Below are positions 59,970-64,000 of a stretch of DNA of 64,000 nucleotides, piece after piece (the first letter of the stretch is position 1; the number at the start of each line of letters is the position of its first letter). A program made the translations under genes and the position numbers. The DNA is taken from positions 43,837 to 107,836 of the forward strand of contig JAIXMR010000097.1 in NCBI GenBank assembly GCA_025677835.1, read 5' to 3'. The DNA comes from Sporodiniella umbellata (lineage: Eukaryota; Mucoromycota; Mucoromycetes; Mucorales; Rhizopodaceae). Under the pieces are notes generated by a model. It saw only the letters and a program-made list of their open reading frames with translations, made no database searches and had not been told where the DNA came from.

Positions 59970-61816
59970 ATGAAAATGGAGAAGGCTCTACTGTCGACCA
60001 GTGTGGCAGACCTGAACTGATGGATTATATTGTTGATGAGGAACAGTTTCGTCTGGAAATATTGAGTTCTCATATATAATATTTAGCTCAGCGGCCTCCG
60101 GAGAGCGGGAAAATGATAGAGGCCATGTATGTATCACTTTGACATGAATTTCATTGAAGCGAAATTATATACGTTATTCTGATCAGAACACAGCGAAGTT
60201 CTTCAAACTGTTGTTTGAGAAACGTTTGAGTGCAACTGCTGCTGCAAAGCAGCTGAGAATTCATGTTCGTTCAGTACAAAAACGGGCTACGTAATACGAA
60301 AAAAATCCCAACAGTATCTTTGAGAAACGGAGAAAGACTGGCCGTCCATGTATTCCCCATAACAAACACAAAAGCGCTATTCTCGGATGCATTAATGAGA
60401 GTCCATTTATTGTTTCCAACAAAGTAATGAAAAAGTTAAAGCAAATATTCACAGAAATAGAAGTATCTAAAACTATCTTGTTCAATTTTGTAAAATAACA
60501 TCTCTTAAGAAAACTCGGCTTTAACCCATAGAAAGGAATAGTAAGGAAAAAATTCAAGAGCGATTGGATTGGATTTATAAATGGGGAAAAATAGACTTAG
60601 TTTTTACGAGAAGCTGTGTTTTTCTTGAAAAATCTGCTTTCCATATTAATTGAAAACATAGTATGGCGTGCCAAAGAAAGGGGCACCAGCTGTAGTCACA
60701 GTTCCCAAAATACGAGCCACAACAACAACCATTTTGGGCGAGGCTTCCGCTTAAGATCTAATTAATTATAGCCTTAGACTTCCTTAGCCTCCATCTAATA
60801 AAAAGAGAAAGCGGGAAAATGGCGTTGGGTAAATGAGCAAAAGAATGATTACAGAACATTATTTCAGCTTTTTGAAAGCTACAATGAAAAATGATAAAAA
60901 CGTTTTAGAAGAACTGTTTTTTGTAACACTAATCCAACATATTTCTTTTATAGCATTACTTATTTTAAAACCTAAGCATTAAGTTGCTAAAAACTTACTG
61001 TGTGCTTTTTTTATTGCTTTTTTACAAGAAAAAATAATAACGGAATAAAGAGAGACATCTCGGATAACTTGAATTCACAGATTTTAATGAAGATATACCT
61101 TTTAAAATTTTAAATTATTTAGAACAAAAGAACAATCTGACTAGATATCTAAGCTTAATAACAGAACACGGTTTTTGAAAAAAAAAAAAAAAAAAAAAAA
61201 AGACTGAGGGGATTGTAGTGGCTGGATAGACATCTTATGCTGAAGGATATAAGTGAAATAAAACAAAATATTGTATAATATAAACCAGGACATCTCTCAC
61301 ACATCCACCTTTGAGATATTTCGAAACAAATATAAATTAACTCAGTAGAAAAAATTAAAAATATCTAAGAAGCTTTGGTAAGTTAACAAAACTATTGTAT
61401 AGTTGAAACAATTATATTAGAAAGACACTTTGAAAAAACAAAAGAAGGTTATTAAAACTTGTGTAAACCATAACATATGATAATAGTATAATTATTTATA
61501 TCGTTTCTCAATGGATAAAATGGACCGGTTTCCATAGACGAAAGGTCACTGTAATGCTCCTGTCCATACAACAGACAATATAGCCAAATAGGTGGAATCT
61601 CGAGGTCAGCACTGCGTTTATTTGCTTTCATATTCTCCTGAGCTCAATCCGATCGAGCAATTCTAGTCAGTGGTCAAAAGCAAAGTGAAGCGAAATAAAT
61701 TTCTCAATCAAGAAGCTTTGATGACCCCGATCAGTAAAGTTTCTAATAGCTTAAAACTAAGTGATTTGAAAGGGATTGTTAGACATTCTCATAAACACTT
61801 GGGCAAATGTCGTGAA
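59970..61816 (+). pseudogene. Second DDE_3 transposase pseudogene, interrupted by AT-rich DNA
   Basis: A scattered plus-strand frame. N-terminal GRPELMDYIVDEEQFRLE; HTH region KFFKLLFEKRLSATAAAKQL, then RIHVRSVQKRA; RRKTGRPCIPHNKHKSAILG; later KRMITEHYFSFLKATM near 60870. After about 600 bp of unrelated AT-rich sequence the family continues at MDKMDRFP (61511), APVHTTDNIAK, and SYSPELNPIEQF with the catalytic Glu, ending KVKRNKFLNQEAL, then KHLGKCRERQVL. Several stops and shifts are present. The first Asp region is not recognisable. It is a different subfamily from the element at 58.1-59.6 kb. Confidence 0.7.
60905..61510. other. AT-rich insertion splitting the second DDE_3 transposase
   Basis: Between the codons for SFLKATM and MDKMDRFP the transposase should continue within a few residues. 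Instead about 600 bp of AT-rich DNA intervene, including an A21 run at about 61180-61201 next to ACTGAGGGGATTG. No coding content, terminal repeat or target duplication was recognised; it may be a nested MITE or a LINE/SINE tail. Confidence 0.45.
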
Positions 61817-61866
61817 AGACAAGTACTCTGAAGAAGTGTTAATTCTTCAGACAAAAAAAAAACTTC

Positions 61867-62308
61867 AAACGCATCCAGCCAATCAAAAATGTGACCCTTT
61901 TCCACTGATGTGACCCACAAAAATACATCCAGCCAATCAAAAATGTGACCCTCTCAATTGATGTGACCCTTTCAGCAAATACGGCCCACAGAAATGTGAC
62001 CCTCTCAATTGATGTGACCCTTTCAGCAAATACGGCCCACAAAAATGTGACCCTCTCAATTGATGTGACCCTTTCAGCAAATACGGCCCACAGAAATGTG
62101 ACCCTCTCAATTGATGTGACCCTTTCAGCAAATACAGCCCACAGAAATACATTCAGCCAATCAAAAATGTGACCCTTTCAGCAAATACAGCCCACAGAAA
62201 TACATCCAGCCAATCAAAAATGTGACCCTTTCAGCAAATACAGCCCACAGAAATACATCCAGCCAATCAAAAATGTGACCCTTTCCACTGATGTGACCCA
62301 CAAAAATA
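61867..62308. repeat. Composite minisatellite with 51-bp and 53-bp units
   Basis: Four tandem 51-bp units start at 61941, 61992, 62043 and 62094, differing at only one or two bases. Two 53-bp units start at 62145 and 62198 and share the TTTCAGCAAATAC and GCCCACAG halves with the 51-bp units. Both ends of the array carry a related unit ending in CCACTGATGTGACCCACAA (61867..61920 and 62251..62308). The motif TGTGACC occurs about 14 times. Because 51 is a multiple of three, long ORFs appear on both strands across the array; these are artefacts of the repeat. Confidence 0.92.
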
Positions 62309-62345
62309 CGACTCCTTCCTAAAGGACCTTTCTCCTCTTATCTCC

Positions 62346-64000
62346 ATGACAGCAACGGAATACAATTGCGATTCTTGCGAAAAAAATTTTGCTAGGCTTG
62401 AGGGTTTGAAAACTCATAAACGGGATTTCCACATTGACAAAGTATTCGTGGGTCAAAGTAAGGCTTGCGTTTTGCATGTTTTGCTTACAGCTTACCTTTT
62501 TTTCAGGCAGAATACCCATATCCCGAACCAACGTAGGATTTATTTGCCCGGCTTGTGACAAACGCTTGACGTCGACACGGAGGTTCAAAGACCATTTGAA
62601 ACATCATGATCTATCCTTGCATTTCGCGGCAAATAACTCCAATCCTGCCTCGGATGAAGAAAACAAAGACAAAGACGAAACATCTTCAGTCACGATGGAA
62701 CATCATGAAGAACAGTTAGATGCACTACCGCAGCTCTTGCCACCACCCCCTTTAGTCGTTGATGATGCTTCCGTGCAACGAAAGAGACGCAAAACTCTTA
62801 GCTTCACAGAAACCATCCTCGCAGCCAGCGATGCCATTTCAATGAACAGCCAAAGTCAACAAGATAAAATCAAGCTCGCTCAAATCGGTCGGTGGGTGCC
62901 CATTGTGTTGAATTGTGAGGACAGTAGCTATGGATTTCTGACATCGTCTTCAACATCCTCCATCATGCTAAAAAATAAGTCACTTGGAACATGGGAGAGT
63001 CCCATTGATGACCCTATTACGGCAACTTGTTCAATAAATCAAATCGACAATATGACATTGATTGAACATATTAAGACCACATCGTAAGCAGTTTGATGAT
63101 TGGAAGATTACCATTAATCTAATGCATTAATTTTGTAATTAGTGAAGCCGCCAAAATTCTTTCAACAACACGCCATTCTGAACTGACCGAACAGCAATGT
63201 AACATTTTAAATCAGGATTGGCTCCAATACCCACAATTACGGTATTGTGGCTCGCAATTATTAGCTGGATCGATATTAGTTCAAGATCAAGCCGCTATCT
63301 TGCTCAATACCATTGAGCCATATTCTCGAGATTCTCTCCTTGATGCACATTATGAACGAAGATCTAGCAGGTCAGCATCCTCCTTTCCTTCAGTCCCAAA
63401 TCAATATGGATATTTTTCAATACTCCTTCTTTCTACAACAGATGGCGATAAGCTTGTCATTGGCACGCGAACTTGTAATTTCCTCGTTACGTCAAGCATT
63501 CGCCTTGACAAACAGTCGGTGAACCTTGGCTCTGTAACTTCCCATTTTATGCCAACGAGATCAACCAAAATTTTTTTAGACATCCATTCAGTTGGTCTCG
63601 CAATGCCTTTGCTAAATGATCCAAGCGTCCGCTGCTCTCAAAGCATGCCATCCTTATACCAATTGAAGCAGGTTCGCAGTAAATTTGATCAAACGTCTAC
63701 CTATACCATGTGCAGAGCATCATCAGCTATTGCATCATCTCTGGAACTCCAGCCATCATCGATATGGACGCTTTCAGATCAAGATTCAAACAATGCAGTA
63801 ATGTCCCAAGAAAAAATTGGCTCGCTTATGTTTCGTACTATTGCTATTCAAGTCATAAAAGATGGAGAAAATGCAGTATTGCAACACAAAGATGTCAAAC
63901 GCATCATCGCCCTCATTAAAGACTCCGCAATTGCCACCATTTTAGGCAAAATTAACCTTCTGTTTGCCGAAGAGCAAGCGATAACTATCATTGGCAATAG
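62346..64000 (+). CDS. C2H2 zinc-finger protein, 3' end beyond the window
   Basis: Exons 62346..62457, 62507..63083, and 63143 onward, open to the window edge. Finger 1 is YNCDSCEKNFARLEGLKTHK with a second ligand histidine seven residues later (RDFH). Finger 2 is FICPACDKRLTSTRRFKDHL ending KHHD. A linker holds acidic and proline-rich stretches (QLLPPPPLVVDD) and a basic KRRRKT-like patch (VQRKRRKTLSF) that may be a nuclear signal. The remaining 350 or more residues are unknown, with GRWVPIVLNCEDSSYGF and VIKDGENAVLQHKDVKRI among them. A candidate further intron (GTTCGC..GCAG at about 63671-63714) would shift to a frame that stops at 63919; the unspliced reading is preferred. A minisatellite ends 37 bp upstream. 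Confidence 0.65.

Noticed and set aside
61937..62172. Long ORFs on both strands (61839-62172) encoding repeated peptides
   Set aside because: They exist only because the minisatellite unit is 51 bp, a multiple of three; there is no proper start context and no independent coding signal.

Overview
The window looks like nuclear DNA from a Mucoromycota fungus, most likely Mucorales; genus and species cannot be fixed from the sequence. The DNA is AT-rich. Genes are split by short GT..AG introns, mostly 42-92 bp, often with TACTAAC-like branch points. The gene content fits this: GH72/GPI wall enzyme, fungal anoctamin, Kin4-type kinase, an expanded-family (pseudo)kinase, and DDE_3, LINE and Merlin-type transposon remains. 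Exon models were built by hand from splice signals, frame and protein-family resemblance; no alignment was run, so every product name is a recognition call.

Positions 1-13.2 kb are very gene-dense, with gaps of 12-700 bp: NOL11 (ribosome biogenesis, 3' end cut by the window edge), UBA3 (NEDD8 E1), a small EF-hand protein, UMP1 (proteasome assembly), methylcrotonyl-CoA carboxylase alpha, SGT1 (HSP90/SCF co-chaperone) and an anoctamin. Positions 13.2-15.2 kb are gene-poor and hold a Merlin-like transposase scrap. Positions 15.2-20.8 kb hold a Kin4-like kinase, a short unknown protein and a GH72 glucanosyltransferase.

Positions 20.9-29.2 kb are a housekeeping block: ATP2 and ATP16, two F1-ATPase subunits, face each other across about 420 bp; then PCC1 (KEOPS), PGI1 (glycolysis), IWS1/SPN1 (transcription elongation) and a MIR-domain protein. 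Positions 30.3-45.4 kb carry a small secreted cysteine-rich protein, RPP2, an OSH lipid-transfer protein, an SH3-WW-WW-RasGEF, SVF1, MSRA, an F-box/LRR protein, RPL28 and a short-chain dehydrogenase ending in a PTS1-like tripeptide.

From 45.4 kb genes thin out: a LINE fragment, a mitochondrial-type PP2C, a predicted pseudokinase, a small unknown ORF, a four-TM protein and a mucin-like single-pass protein, separated by long empty AT-rich stretches. Positions 55.2-62.3 kb are transposon-rich: an 833-bp fold-back structure with two 325-bp arms identical by eye, a decayed DDE_3 element with recognisable terminal inverted repeats, a second DDE_3 pseudogene split by AT-rich DNA, and a composite 51/53-bp minisatellite. 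The array ends 37 bp upstream of a C2H2 zinc-finger gene that runs off the right edge.

The most interesting points are the perfect fold-back repeat (a candidate hairpin-RNA source in a lineage with active RNAi), the minisatellite-fed zinc-finger gene, the ATP2/ATP16 divergent pair, very small 5' coding exons in several genes, one apparent 20-nt intron, and a kinase-fold protein lacking its catalytic residues. No CRISPR array, rRNA or convincing tRNA was seen.
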